This document shows positions 21,315-34,150 of a stretch of DNA of 64,000 nt, in pieces (positions within the stretch are counted from its first letter, which is position 1; every line of letters begins with the position of its first letter). Source of the DNA: Dryas octopetala. Lineage: Eukaryota; Streptophyta; Magnoliopsida; Rosales; Rosaceae. The stretch covers positions 26,859,923 through 26,923,922 of the forward strand of contig OY992834.1 in assembly GCA_963921425.1 (NCBI GenBank), written 5' to 3'. The notes beneath the pieces were generated by a model. The model saw only the letters and a list, made by a program, of their open reading frames with translations. It was not told the origin of the DNA and ran no database searches. A program made the position numbers and the translations under genes.

Positions 21315-23925
21315 TGTAACACCCTGAATTTTAGGCTTATGTTAATTTCATTATTTAAGCTTTCTGACCTTGCTCTTAAGGTTTGTTGAAAGGAATTAAA
21401 GTTTTCTTAACTTCGTTTTAACTAACTTAGACCTTTGGTTGTGGTTTTGGAGTTTAGTTGATTGATAGTGAGTTTTGGAGAAAGGAAATTCAAGAGTTTG
21501 ATGATTATCTTATTTGTTTTCATTTTTTGGAATTAAATTATGAGAGAAGGATTTTTCATAATTTTTCTGAAAGTAATTTGACTCTTTTGAGGATATAGGA
21601 AATTAATACTCATTGTTACGAGTCTGTAGGAATTTTCGGGGAATTATTTGGAGACCCGAGCTATTTTTAGTGATTTTTTGAAGTTGGAGAAATTAGAAAC
21701 AAAATAGAAAAATTCAGAAATTAAAAGAATTCGAAAAAAAATGCTGACTGGGACTGTGTGGGCCGACGTGGCACAAGGAGATTGGCTGGACGAGCTGATA
21801 AGGCGCCTAGCAGGGGCTGACCTAGGCGAGCTCACGGGAGCTTGTTGACGCGTGCCACACCGGATCCTCACCTTTGTTTTAATCTTAACCCTTCAGCCTC
21901 ATTAAAGCCAATTAAATCTCGGCTATTCACGCCGGATCCCTTTGACCCGCGCCTCTCCTATAGGGGCCAAACCGGCTCGTTTTGTCTCACAAATCGGGTA
22001 ACTCGCCAGTTCCCTCTTGACACAATTCGATTTTTCCCTTGTTTTTGCACTTTTGTGCATCATATTCCACATTGGAGAATTAGAGAAACTTCTCACCCCC
22101 TTATGCCTATAAATAAAGACCATTGTACCTCATTTTCACTTGCACCACCAAGTGAAGTTTGATATATTCACTCCTTGATTCTTTGGGAGTCTTTCTAAGA
22201 AGAGACATATCAAAAGGGAAGAAAATTCTCATAGTTTAAAAGTTTTCTTTTGGAGAGCTTGCCAAGGAGGAGGAATCTTTAGGAGTGAAGCCTAACTTTG
22301 AAGGTCTACAACTGGGAATACCAGTTACCGAAGGATTTATTTGTGACGTGACAATAAGGTGATGAATTCGAGATGGATGAGGATGCATAGGCTATGTAAG
22401 AGAATACGCGAAGAGCATTGGATTCTAAGTAAGGGGGATTTATCATACTTTCCTGACTATGGACTTTGTGTGTGTTTGTGTTTTTAAATTATTATAACAT
22501 TCTATATTTGTATGATTGGTCTGAGAGTTCGAATAGCGTAGTACGTGATCTTGGGTTCAAATCCCTAAACCTTTTAAAAGAATTGATCAGTATATTATGG
22601 GGAGCTTAGCGAAGCCAATACGTGGCTACGTGTGCTTGTGCGAAGTGTGGACCCATGATTGATCAAGTAGCAGTAAATACAGTTTTTCAATTACGAGTTC
22701 CTAATTTTGTTTACTAGGCCAGAGCACTCTCGCTATAGATGCTATTCTCTTTGATTATAGCTGGCCATAATCGTACCTAATGTGTATCGACTATCTGTAT
22801 TATTATTATTTATGAATTTTTATGCATGTTTGCCATATTACTATATAGCCAAGTCATAAATGTTTTGTAAAGGATTTAAAAGGAAATATTTGAAGAACTT
22901 GTTTTGGGTGATTTAAGGATCCGACGGAAAAAGATTTTCACTATGTTTTTCACTAGGAATGGTTTTGTGGTTTTCAAACCTAGTAGGGCCCTCTGAGGGA
23001 AGCTATGATCGTATGAGATGCTTACCCCCTACATTGTTTTTGTGTTCCTTATTTATTGGATGTTTTTATAGGTACGAGCATGGTAAAGAGACGAACTTGG
23101 ACAATGGTCGAGCAGAGTAGCATCTTGAGACTTGTCAACTTTCTGGATTCGATTGGTGTTGTTGTTTATTTGATATTTCGTATTGACCATGTTTTGTTGA
23201 TTTCTCTTCTATTGATTTGAGATGGTTTTGAGTTGTTTACTTTGATTATACGTTTGCGTAGTTTTAAAACCTTCATTTTATGCTTGCCCTGTATTGAATG
23301 TATTTACATTCTTTAAGGTTGCAATGAACTATCGTAACCTTAGGGGTTAGTTTTATAAAGAAGTTTTATTTTTATTTCACCTATTTTTCGCTATTTATTA
23401 TCTCTGATCTAACCCGGTCCCTTTAAATTAAAAATGTTCAACCTATCTTGGGTATTTTAGGGGATTAATGCTTGATTACTGAGATTAGTCTCTTGGATCA
23501 TTCAAGATAGGTGCATATGTTGTATACCCGGGGTTCGGGGTTTGACAATTAAAGTGGTATCAGAGCAATGCTTTTAAAAGGTTTTAAAAACTATTTTGTT
23601 TGCAAATGTTTGTCCTTGGATTTGTGAAATCTCTTATTTGCTTTTGTAAGATTGTTTTCTTAAAGGCTTAATTTCAAAATTTTGGTAAAGTATATTCAAA
23701 TATAGTTCTTATTTTGAAATACTTGTTGTTTTCAATAAATGTTTTATAGAAATATGTTATCAAAACGAAATTTGTGTTTGAAAGCTTTTGAGGATTACCT
23801 TTTGGTTTTCAAAGATTTGTTGAGAATTAAACCCGAGTCCTTTGTTTCGAATTTGGAAATCTTCAAGAAAGATTTGAGTTTTTGAAGGTACCACTCGAGT
23901 TCAGAGTGAGGATGGTACACTACAA
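21315..23925 (+). mobile_element. Fossil Ty3/gypsy retrotransposon, 5' LTR and leader only
   Basis: The LTR spans 21315-23547 (TGTAACACCC..TTTGACA, 2233 bp). The primer-binding site TGGTATCAGAGC at 23555-23566 is complementary to initiator tRNA-Met. About 360 bp of leader follows before the CACTA terminus at 23926. No gag-pol and no second LTR are seen here, so the element is incomplete. The LTR length and primer fit chromovirus (Tekay-like) lineages; this is inference. Confidence 0.85.
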
Positions 23926-24958
23926 CAATAAGGGTCAAAGGAAACCAATTATTTCCAGCATCTTAAGCTCCTTAATCAACCATTGTAGGTTGGTTTACTG
24001 CTTAGCCACTAAATATCCACTAATGTATGGATAGTTGTACATATTGAGGTGGCTTAAGCTCAATACAAACTTATCCCAGAAATTGGTTGCTGCCTAATAT
24101 GGTTGCTGACGTTGATTTAGACAAGGGCTTGAAACCAATGGTGGGTTTGATTATTCTATGCTTCATTCATGACCAACTCCTTATGAAACCAATTAGAAAT
24201 CAGTCTATGGAATACTCACCAAATCAGAAGTAGTTTCTCAGATTGCTCAAACTATAGCAATATAGTTTGTTTTGGAGTTTCAATTGCACACTCTGCTACC
24301 ATCACAAGTAACTACTATAATCTTCATTGATACCAGAATAAACTAACAATACATAAGTAAATTTCCCATATACTGTATTAAACTCACTAATGCCATAATT
24401 ACAAATGGTTTGATAAAGTCCGTTAAGTTCAACTACTAAGCAGACTATTATAGACATTAGTGTTACTTAAATTGCATTTAAATTATTATGCATTTTTCAA
24501 TTTAATATTTATTTTGCTAATGTCCATGATAGCTTCCTCAAGGACTTATGAAAAACCATGAAAGGATCAATTAATTGGTTAAACTTAAGCCAAGCACAAA
24601 TATAGAGAAATGAAGTTGGTACATTAATAAGGGCCACATGAGTTACAAGTATTGCTGCTTCAGACTTTCAAATCTTCAAGACAAATACATTATTCCTAAA
24701 CCCTATAGAGGTTTTACTTAAACGCATCTTCAAAAATTCAAGTCCTAATACATGATTGTCTGCTAAAGTTCATGAGACCAACCTCCAAAATATTTACTAA
24801 CATCCATAAAAGAGTTGAACTTGTTATTCTATATGAGGCCAACAACCTAATATATATTAGCAAGTTTAACTGTCCAAAATATCTTGCAAAAACGAATACA
24901 GCAGCAAATACATCCACAGTTCAACAACAAAAATCTCTGTGGCAGCAACAATTCCATT

Positions 24959-27169
24959 TCATTTCCTAGTCTGCAAGTTTTCAGCAGCCATACCTAAGAA
25001 CTTGTCATGCTTCCTGGTTGCTTCATTCAGGGAGCACCATGCATTCAATATTCCCCTATGTGTTGAAACCATACGATTAGGAGAAGGAGTTGAAGCATTG
25101 CCTGAATGAGTGGCTGAATCAGATGAGGCATTCCTAAGTCTAGGCAGGGCAAACAGGAAGTTTGAAGGCACATAATCAGGTGAATCTTGTGTCATTGTAC
25201 CATCATATAAGACTTGCATTTTAGGAGGCATATATTCTTGTGTGCTTGGAAGTGATGTGGGCAGCTGTTATCCTGAAGTAATTGTCAAGAGCACTTAACA
25301 CTTAAGTCTCAAAGTGTATATCCATGTTCTGCTGTTGCCTTAACAAATGCATAATCTCCTCTTGGTGTATGCTTCGCACACGCTCTATCTCCCGACGATA
25401 CTGATCCAGCATAAGCCTTGCTCTGTGAGTTTCCTCTTTTTGTTGTTCAGCTTCTCTAACAGCTTCTTCAGTTTGTTGCTCGTAGGCAGCCCTCAAAGCA
25501 TGCAGCTCAACCGAGAGACCTCACCTATTAGTCACGAGTCCAGGTATGTCTAAAAGAGTTACCCTAATCCTATAATCTTTAACTCGGTTACCCTGCTCTA
25601 GGCCAAGCACAACTGTAAATACCTCACTGCAAACTTGAGGTGTCAGTTCGACACTATTCAGAAACTCTTGGTATGCATGAATCCTATTGTCTAACTCAAC
25701 CTGCACATAAAATTCAGTAAACATACATTTATTAGAAGTGAAAGGAATTATTTGCAACTCTATGTATCCTTAGGTAGTTGTAAATGAGACTCCATTAATA
25801 TGTCAATTATAAATACCCTCCAAGACTAGTAAATTTTAAGCTAACTATGCAATTAAAAATCCACATGATTCTTCCAGAGATTGCATCAATAGGCTCCCCA
25901 TTTGTCTTACGGTGTGTTAGCTTAAAAATTCAATTCTATTAGGCTCAACACCCCCATGCTCTTGTGCCTGCCAATTAGATAACAGTAAGTGTGAAATATG
26001 GTCAATAACATTCCAGAACATGTGCTATTACACTATTTGAAATGCCAAATCAAATTGTTGGAACTTACATATTCATCATGCACTTGTGCATATGATATAG
26101 TCCCTGTACTATGCCATATAGTTTTTTTGCCACGATTGAATATGTTAATGGCATGTTGACGCTGCATGAACACAAAACCAATTTCCTTATTACAAGTCTA
26201 AAACAATACATTATGTAAATTATGCTGCCACTTCAATTTAAGTGAAAACTGCATGTCATATCAACTTATTATTTATAAATACTAACAACTTAATTAGTTC
26301 ACATACATTATGTACTTACCAAATGTTTTCACACTTAATATGATTGAATATAAACAAAATTAACTTGATTTTGATCTTACATTTCCCTTATCTGAATCCC
26401 AATGAGAAACCAGTAGGGACCATTGGCTAGGGCAGACATGCTGGTCACCACATGGCTTCAGTGTTTTCATTGGTGTAGTACCAATCCTTACCCAGAATAC
26501 ACTTGTGATGCTTTTAGTGTTCATTTAGCTTCGTCTCCACCATGTAACGAATTCTATATGCCCAAAGTTTTTGTTCTGTTATCATTCCAATCAATTGTTC
26601 CTTATAATTGCAACAATTAATGTTTTAGAAAGTGTCAAATACCAATAAACTGGTTAAATAGCAATGTAAAATTAAATGTGGAGATTGCAAACCTCACTCT
26701 TAGTCCAAGTTGTGTTTAACACACGACCACAAAAGTGTCTCCAATCCACCACATTGATTGGGAAAAGTTTTCTATCAATGATTAGTTGGCCAATGTAGTG
26801 AGAAAATCGTTCTATTGTCCTTGCAGGTGCAATTGCTTATCCAAAATGGTTGAACCTCGTGATCTCATGTTTTTCTATGGCCCAGTTTGGGTGGTTGCGT
26901 CCCTGACGCTGCCTTATGTCTGCAACTGGAACAGGAGCAGGAGCTTCAACATTCTTTTGAGCTTGAAGAACATCAAGTGCTGCCTCCATGGCATTGGCAA
27001 TCTCCATGGCATTTTCTCTTGCTCGAAGAATATCGAATGTTGTTTGCAGTTCAGCATGGTTTCCCATGTCTTGTGTCTTAGAGTTAGATTCCATAATATC
27101 GACTCCTTTATCTTGAGTCTCTAGTCCTACCACATCTTTAGTTCCCTCTGCTTGAAGGTCAGTCACCAT
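24959..27169 (-). pseudogene. CACTA-encoded Transposase_24 (Ptta/En/Spm) protein, decayed multi-exon gene
   Basis: Accessory protein of plant CACTA elements. In transcription order the recognisable exons are 26837-26702 (HYIGQLIIDRKLFPINVVDW), about 26520-26384 (QWSLLVSHWDSDKGN), about 26168-26067 (HAINIFNRGKKTIWHSTGT), about 25972-25880 (GVEPNRIEF..KLTHRKTNG), 25757-25521 and about 25496-25302 (Glu/Gln-rich coiled coil). It ends at 24959. Several exons keep GT/AG borders. One base is missing in the EPNRIEFF/KLTHRK block, giving a frameshift, and stops occur elsewhere. The Gln/Glu coiled coil near the C-terminus is usual for the family. It is not functional as it stands. Confidence 0.7.
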
Positions 27170-28989
27170 TTGCTTGTCCCTACTTATTTGACCAACAAAG
27201 AGGAGTACATGACTTGAATGCTTTGTTTACAATGATCAGAAGGACTAAGATCATGTAAAAATCATAATTATATGAGTAAACATGTACCTTGTTCAGCCAT
27301 TTTCACCAAATGCATCCAATGTCACACAACTCACCTGCACAAATTGTTAAGGAAAAATTTATCAGTGTTTGATCAGCTTTTTTAGTTTTATTGATAAATA
27401 AGTAATGAATCAGAGCACACTAATGTATTAATTACACTATTAACATATGAGCTGCAGGAAAGATGAATATTTAAATAATTTTTCATAGATATAGTATGTT
27501 ATTTGCTGTTAAATACCATATTCACCTGACAGATTCCTCAAAAGCATGTGGATTATAAAGGTATATTCAAAGAAATAATAAAAAATAAAAACCATTTCCT
27601 TCCACTCGTAGCCTACAAGCATAACAGTCCACGTATAACTTGATTTTTTTAGCAATATAATTTATTTTGTTACAAATATACTTGATTTTTTTTACCAATA
27701 TAAAGAACTTTCCTCCTAGCAAAGTTGATTTTTTTTAACCAATATATGATTCTCTTCCAATGGAAGGCTACAAGCATAACAGTCCACATATAAGACACAG
27801 TAAAGTCTCGTTAAAAAATAAACACACAGTAAAGTGGATAAAATAAAAACATGCAAATGTCATAGTGTTTGCGCATTTGACAAATTTTTCCTTGTTACCA
27901 ACATTCACATGTGAATCAATGGGGTTGCAGGACTTTAAAAAAAATAGGGTTTAGGCATTTTGGAACTATAAATCTAGACTATTTTGAGAAGTGGTGTGAG
28001 GGTACATGTTGACTAACACTTTTGTTTTCGTTTGAAACCTGTTAGTGCTTTATCAAACATTCATTTGGTTTTTACTTCATTGAAGCTAATCAACCAATAA
28101 CACACAGGTTTGCACAAATCAAACACACACGCACACTAATTAAGCATACTCATTCATAGTAGTCCACAATGGTGTTTGGTTTACCTAAGATAAAAGGCTG
28201 AATGAACTATCCCTTTCACTTTCCTTATTGAAGTTTTTCTTTTCTGTTTTAGAGTAGAAAGTAAGAAGCTTTTGATTTTATCTCACTAGCCTTGGTAGAG
28301 ATTTTATATTTTTTAGTCTATGATCACTGCTCTTATCACTTTGGGAAATTGTCCATCAGAACTACAATCTCATTAGATTGTTCAAGTACACTTTGTTGTA
28401 TAAAACAAATACTTTATTCACATTACAAAAAAGTTTTGGCCCGTTTGGTGGTAAAAATAGGTGCCATGAACTAAAGCTGAGCAATTCCTTCCTATTGTTT
28501 CAATTTTATGTGTGAGGAAAATAGGCGGGAAATTAAAATATATTCCCTCCAACCATTTTGAGTTGCCTCCTTTGGTTTCATCACTCAAACAGTAATAGAT
28601 ATTTTTGCAATAGCTATATTCTGTCTGGGTTTGGATTAAAATATGCTTACTATATTCCAACAATCACCCAAATATCCAAATATGGTCCATTACCTTCATC
28701 TAAGTTAATTTGTGATGTTTGCTTTACTCTGGTTTACCCTATATGTTAACAAAGTGAGTATAAAACATAAATAATAGTCATGTTAAATACAAGGCAGAAC
28801 CTTGAAGAAAACATTTGAAGACTACTAGGGAAAATATATAGTTTCTAAATAAAACATAATATATACATCTACTGCTTCTTCATTCTTAATAATACATGTA
28901 AATAAATCCAGTCAATGCTACAAATATGGTCACAAGTAGCAAACATATATTTAGTTTTAGAATATATGCATGATATAGGTAACACAGTC

Positions 28990-30570
28990 AAGTCAGCAAC
29001 TTTTTTGGGCAGTGGCGAACTTCATGCTCATGAGCTATGTTCCTAACTCCAATCCGTAGGTCTTCCTCAAATATTGTTCATAATCACTGTCAATATCATC
29101 TTTGGTTCCTGGTTGAGTCCTCCTCGCCCTATTTGCTCTTTTCTTGATTCGAACCTTGCGAGGTTTAGGATTTGCATTAACAGCTCCATCTGCGTGTTGC
29201 TTGCGCTTCCTAGTATGCATTGGTAACGACATAATCATGTAAGTTCATATTATAATAGGGACAAGAGTAAAAATACATACCAAGCTATAACAAAAACATG
29301 CAATGGTTAGGCAATCATGAACAAAGCCAGGCAAGTATATCAATCATGATCAACGAAAGGCAATGGTACCCACTGGTGATTTAAGTTCATATTATAACTT
29401 AATGAACAATATGCAATTTAAAAAAAAAAAACATTTCTACACTTGGATAGGAGATTTAGTTTTGGACCTCCACTTGAGAGACTTCCAATTTGTAAGCTTC
29501 AAAATGTGTAGAAATGGTATTTAACCAGGTTGTTGGACATGAAGTACACTTGACCTCCCCATTTATTCGGTAGATATGGTTGCATTTAACTCATGTGTTT
29601 GAGTAAATGTTGTCACCAACCATGTGAATCAGTCAGACACTACAAATATGACAAAACAACTATCCCTGAAAGTGCCAATATGGTGAGGTCTTCAATGTTA
29701 TGTGCAGTCCAAGTTTTAAGAGAGTCAGTCACTTCCCCACAAATATTTATATACCAGTCAATAAATATGATTCAAATAGTATTACATACATTCTGAGAAG
29801 TAGTGAAATATATATATATATATATATACCATGACACTATTGTAAGTAATTAATAGAACATGTTTTAGTAGAACAAGTTTTCACATATAAATAATTAATC
29901 CTTACAGAACCTTAGTTTTTACTAATATAAGTTAAGACATACATAGTAAATAAAAAGGGTCTCATGGGGCACCCTCAACACATTTGCCTAATCTGACCAG
30001 TTCATTCCATAACTATCGGTGTCATTTAGAGAGAATGCTTCACTGTCATTGATATCACCCAACCATGACCCCGGAATGTCACTCTTAGCTGGGGACTTAG
30101 CATTAGAAGGTTCTCCTTGTTCCATTGCATGGCCATTGTCAACAAAAGCTTTTTTGGGTGTAGGAGAAAAATGACATGTGCTTACAATTTCTTTTTCAAC
30201 ATAGGGCATTACTTTTTTTTTTTTTTTTTTTTTTTTTCATACGCTTAGTATATCCATAATTTTTTTTTTTTTCAGTAGATTGGTTACCTTTCTTAGCATG
30301 AAATAACCTGTCATTTGGAGATCACTGGCCAGAAATTGGTTCTCTAAAGAAGTTGGTGTCACCTAGGTAGTTTTGCTGAGGAAAAACGTGTTGAGTTTGT
30401 GGCACCCAATTGGCCAACACATCATTTTGAAAATCCCTTGCTTCATGAGGATTCTCACTTGAATCAGTTTGCGAGCACGCATCCAAGGGTAGTGTATCAT
30501 AACATGGGTCTTCAAACCATAACTCACGATAAACATTGAGATTAATTGGGGTTCTAACTTTCTTAGGCAT
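28990..30570 (-). other. ORF pieces within the CACTA element, unassigned
   Basis: Minus-strand open pieces lie at 30570-30322 (MPKKVRTPINLNVYRELWFE..), 30209-29988 (acidic, Ser/Asp-rich) and 29238-29035 (a basic patch RKVRIKKRANRARR, then DSDYEQYLRKTYGLELG). They may be early exons of the element's second gene. A T-tract of about 26 bp at 30212-30237 separates two of them. I do not recognise the fold. Confidence 0.4.
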
Positions 30571-31494
30571 TATTATTTTTTCTATATGTCAGGTGTGGCA
30601 GAGTGAGAGCATTGAATGGTTTATCGTGCATACATAGTAGAAAGAAATGACAATCAACACTACACTCCATGCACATGCTTGCTCATCATACGAATCTTAA
30701 CTATATCTCATTGAATGAACAAAGTTCATGCACTTAGCAATTGATGGTGCATGCAGTGTGAATTCCTGGTATGCTTTTTAGGTATTTTCCACATCAATCA
30801 ACTCAATTAAAGTCACTTTAAAAATTAAAAAATAAAGTAATTTTAAAAAAATTAATAAGAAAGTTGATAGATGCTTTGTAGGTATTTTCAACATCAATCT
30901 CTGGTATGCAGTGAGTATCTTGGATAAAACTACATATTACAGATAATCAAAATTGCAGTCACCACCATATCATGCATAATCAAAATGAACAATATTTACT
31001 GAAAACAACATTCAGGCCATGACTTATAAATACCAGAGTTTCGTCCCCTGAAAACAACATGGGACTTCCTACTCTTGACTTCCTTCATTGATGTTGTCTG
31101 GCACTTGTGTACAACATGGATTAACTAAATCAATTAGAACATATTAGTTCATATTGATTAATCCAACACTTCATTAGCAATGTAACTATTCCACTAAACC
31201 ATGAACTATAAATAAGATACAAATAAGTACAAGGTTGCCACAAGAGTAATGCTTTAAATTAAAAGAACACTAATGAGCTTATGAACAAATACAGAGCACC
31301 ATCATGTCATGTGGCTCTAATTGGAGATAATCGCTGGTGAATGGTTGTGCATGCCTTCAACATCTCCGCATGGGTTAATTTCATCTCTACCTATGCGGAT
31401 TTCATCCAATATTTAGACTCCACATACATCAGAAAGAACCACTGAGTTCATGTCATATAGATCACGTGGTTGAGTATCAACTACGACGTGCCAA

Positions 31495-31870
31495 TTAGGG
31501 TCTAGGGGTCTTGCACGTAGAACACGCTTGTGTTGCAAGAATGAAAGTGTCATTGGTGTTCATTTTTTTCTTGAAGTTTACCAACTTGAACCCGAATGCA
31601 TCCCCTTTAGTCCCACTATGGTTATCTACCCATTCACAGTCGAATAACACACATTTACGACCTTCTCCATAATCCAATTTGATAATATCAATAGCCATAC
31701 CACAAAAATCAACCAAACCAGTTATTGGTCTTCAATCTCTAGTGCTCGCATAACTTGGTGTATTAGCAGCCACGAAGATCCCACAATTTTGATTTTTTTT
31801 TCTTACATCAACTGATTTGATTCTAAAATGGAAACCATTAATAACAAAACTCTTGAGACGAACTGCCTAC
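31495..31870 (-). pseudogene. CACTA transposase C-terminal DUF4216-like domain
   Basis: The minus strand reads VRLKSFVINGFHFRIKSVDV, and further on IDIIKLDYGEGRKCVLFDCE, WVDNHSGTKGDAFGFKLVNF and FILATQACSTC. This matches the DUF4216 domain that follows the TNP2 transposase in plant CACTA elements. In-frame stops interrupt it upstream, and the main catalytic domain is absent. Confidence 0.75.
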
Positions 31871-31967
31871 TGAGGAGGCCCGACAAATATTGCAATACGT
31901 TAAGTCTAGATGAACATCCTCCCCATTATCCAGCATTGTTTCCACCTATATGACACATAAATTTAAT

Positions 31968-32290
31968 GCTTATTCACGTCAATGGCTCCTGAAAGTAACT
32001 TCGATTTTCAATTTGCCCCCTAAAACTTCATTGCTCCCACTTTGCCCCCCAAACTTTACAAAATACCATATTCCGTTAAGTCTGTCTATGAGTCCGTCAA
32101 AAAAGCCCACATGGCGCTTATGTGGAAAGAGCAATAAACTGCCACGTCAGCTTATTTGACAGAGCTTGTAATGGGCTTGACGAAATATGATATTTTATAA
32201 AGTTTGGGGGGTAAAGTGGGAGGAATGAAGTTTTAAGAGGCAAATTGAAAATCGAAGTTACTTTCAAGGGGGCATTGGCATGAATAAGTC
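31968..32290. mobile_element. Mutator-type MITE, 323 bp, with a 10 bp target duplication
   Basis: Terminal inverted repeats of roughly 130 bp: GCTTATTCACGTCAATGGC on the left and, inward from the right, GACTTATTCATGCCAATGC. Both lead into GAAAGTAACTTCGATTTTCA. Flanks TAAATTTAAT at 31958-31967 and 32291-32300 are identical. Confidence 0.93.
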
Positions 32291-32300
32291 TAAATTTAAT

Positions 32301-33059
32301 TAAGTTATTATGACAAAACCTTTGTTTGAGTTTTGAGTTGTGAAATATGATTATTTGACTTATTAGTGTTCTTACATGATGTTTTAATTGATATTTCTCT
32401 CTAACATATCTTGTGGAAGAAATTCTGAAATCTCTTGTGTACTTGGTTATTCAAATCTTTACGTTTGATGTCTTTATGACGTTTTCGTAAAGGTGTGTGA
32501 AATGGTTTTTAAATATGAGGGCTTTTAAAGAAAACTAAACTCAAGGAAAAAATGAGTTGTTTTATTAAATGATTTTTAAAGGAAAAGTTTTAAATTTCAT
32601 TTTTGTCCACTGACTGAGATTATTTTCTCACATTTTGGTTTTAACGTTTCTTTCAGGTATTAGAGATCGTTGAGGTCGGATCGCACCATGTCAAGGCATT
32701 CAAGCTTCTCATCCCCAGCTTTTTCATATTTTGGGTTCAAGGTTTCCCTTATGATCGTTATAATGTTTTTTTATTTTAAATATGATTAGATATGCTCTTA
32801 TTGGAGTTAGTTTTGCATGGTGTGGGTCTTAGACCCTTATTTGGATTGTGATTGGGGTGGTTGAAGTATTATAGAAGTGTATGTCATGTTTGACAGGTTG
32901 GAGATAGTCAAATTTATAGGGGAGGTGTTGTCAAATTTTTGGTAGAGTTTTTCAGATTTTTGGCTAAGGTTAATTGAAAGATAGAATGAACATAAGGTTT
33001 TTGGGGATTCCACAGAATCACTTCGGGTTTTAGGGTGAAATCTATGGATGATTATGTCA
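32301..33059 (+). mobile_element. Fossil gypsy LTR, 3' part only
   Basis: Similar in layout and sequence blocks to the distal part of the solo LTR at 37145-39872: CACTGACTGAG, GTTGAGGTCGGATCGCACC, then TTTTAGGGTGAAATC and the end TATGTCA. The 5' part is missing. It is older or more diverged than the solo LTR. Confidence 0.6.
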
Positions 33060-33661
33060 ACTTGTGTTAGTGGGGAGAGAACGTCAGCGCCATTATACTT
33101 TTCTTAAATTAAATTATTTCTTGTTACCAATTTCATTTTGACAAATTTTATCCTTGAGAAAGTTGCATCTAACTCCAAACATGTCCTTTCTATATTAGAA
33201 AAGGATATCACTTTTTGGCTCTTAAAATGTGAGGAGTGAGTGAAGAATAGAGAGCTCTTTATTTATTATTTTACAATTTAGACCCTTATAAACCTTATTG
33301 TAAAATCTTGACAATCATCAATATATCTCACTCAAAGTACTTAAAAGTTTACTTCATTAGTTGTATGTTTAATGTTTGGATTTGTTTATGGCTTAGATTT
33401 TACTTTTTAGCATTTGGGGTCTTAATCTCTAGCTCCTATATATATCCTAAATTCTTATATAGCTTATGGTAATTCCACAACATAAAAAAATTATTTAAAT
33501 ATACTAAAACAATGTATGAACACTATAAAATAATAAACACTAAACCAAGAATCTTAAACACCATTGAGCACTATCAAATATATATAAACCCTACAATATC
33601 ATATTAAACCTTAAATCCTTATAAACCCAATTAATGATTGCTTGAATAGTCACATATGTCA
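33060..33661. other. AT-rich intergenic, no gene seen
   Basis: No feature was supported. Confidence 0.4.
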
Positions 33662-33670
33662 TTTAGTATA

Positions 33671-33976
33671 AGAGGAAATTATAGAAATGATCCACTTATT
33701 ATTCGCTAAGTCTTGTTTTGGTCCACAAATTTTTTGAAGTGCCATATTGGTCCACGAATTGTCTGAAGTGTTCTATTTTTGTCTAAATCGGGCAAAGTCA
33801 GACAATTTTGCCCCTCAATTTTGTACCAATGAGTTTACTTTGAGGGATAAAATTGTCCATTTTGGTCCAAAATGGAAAACATCAGACAATTCATGGACCA
33901 ATATGAAACTTAAAAAAATTTGTGGACCAAAACGAGACTTAGCGAATAATAAGTGAACTATTTATGTAATTTCTTC
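33671..33976. mobile_element. Mutator-type MITE, 306 bp, with a 9 bp target duplication
   Basis: Inverted ends of about 110 bp share CACTTATTATTCGCTAAGTC and TTTTGGTCCACAAATTTTTT. TTTAGTATA at 33662-33670 is repeated at 33977-33985. An open frame across it is incidental. Confidence 0.93.
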
Positions 33977-34014
33977 TTTAGTATAACTGTTACAGTAAAA
34001 AATATTATACACAA

Positions 34015-34150
34015 AACCTATCATAGCTCAACTAGTGGGATGCACTTCTTTGAAATATAAGGTTAAAGGGTTCAAATCTCCCCAACAACAAATAAGTTGC
34101 CCATAGTTATTTGGTGTGCAGGATCTCCTTGTTGTAAACATTGTTTGTAA
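34015..34150 (+). mobile_element. tRNA-derived SINE-like sequence
   Basis: An A-box-like TAGCTCAACTAGTGG (34024-34038) and a B-box-like GGGTTCAAATCT (34068-34079) have the spacing of an internal Pol III promoter. The surrounding 70 bases do not fold as a canonical tRNA. The 3' limit is unclear and no poly(A) tail or flanking repeat was identified. Confidence 0.55.

Larger units (their letters stand above)
23926..31957 (-). mobile_element. CACTA (En/Spm) DNA transposon, decayed, one terminus seen
   Basis: The terminus CACTACAACAATAAGGGTCA at 23926 is preceded by GTA. Subterminal copies of GAAACCAATT in both orientations follow (23950-24220). Coding remains run on the minus strand: DUF4216-like at 31495-31870, unassigned ORF pieces at 29000-30570, and Transposase_24 at 24959-26840. 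The TNP2 transposase core and the opposite terminus were not found, so the right boundary is uncertain. It appears inserted in the gypsy leader. Confidence 0.75.
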
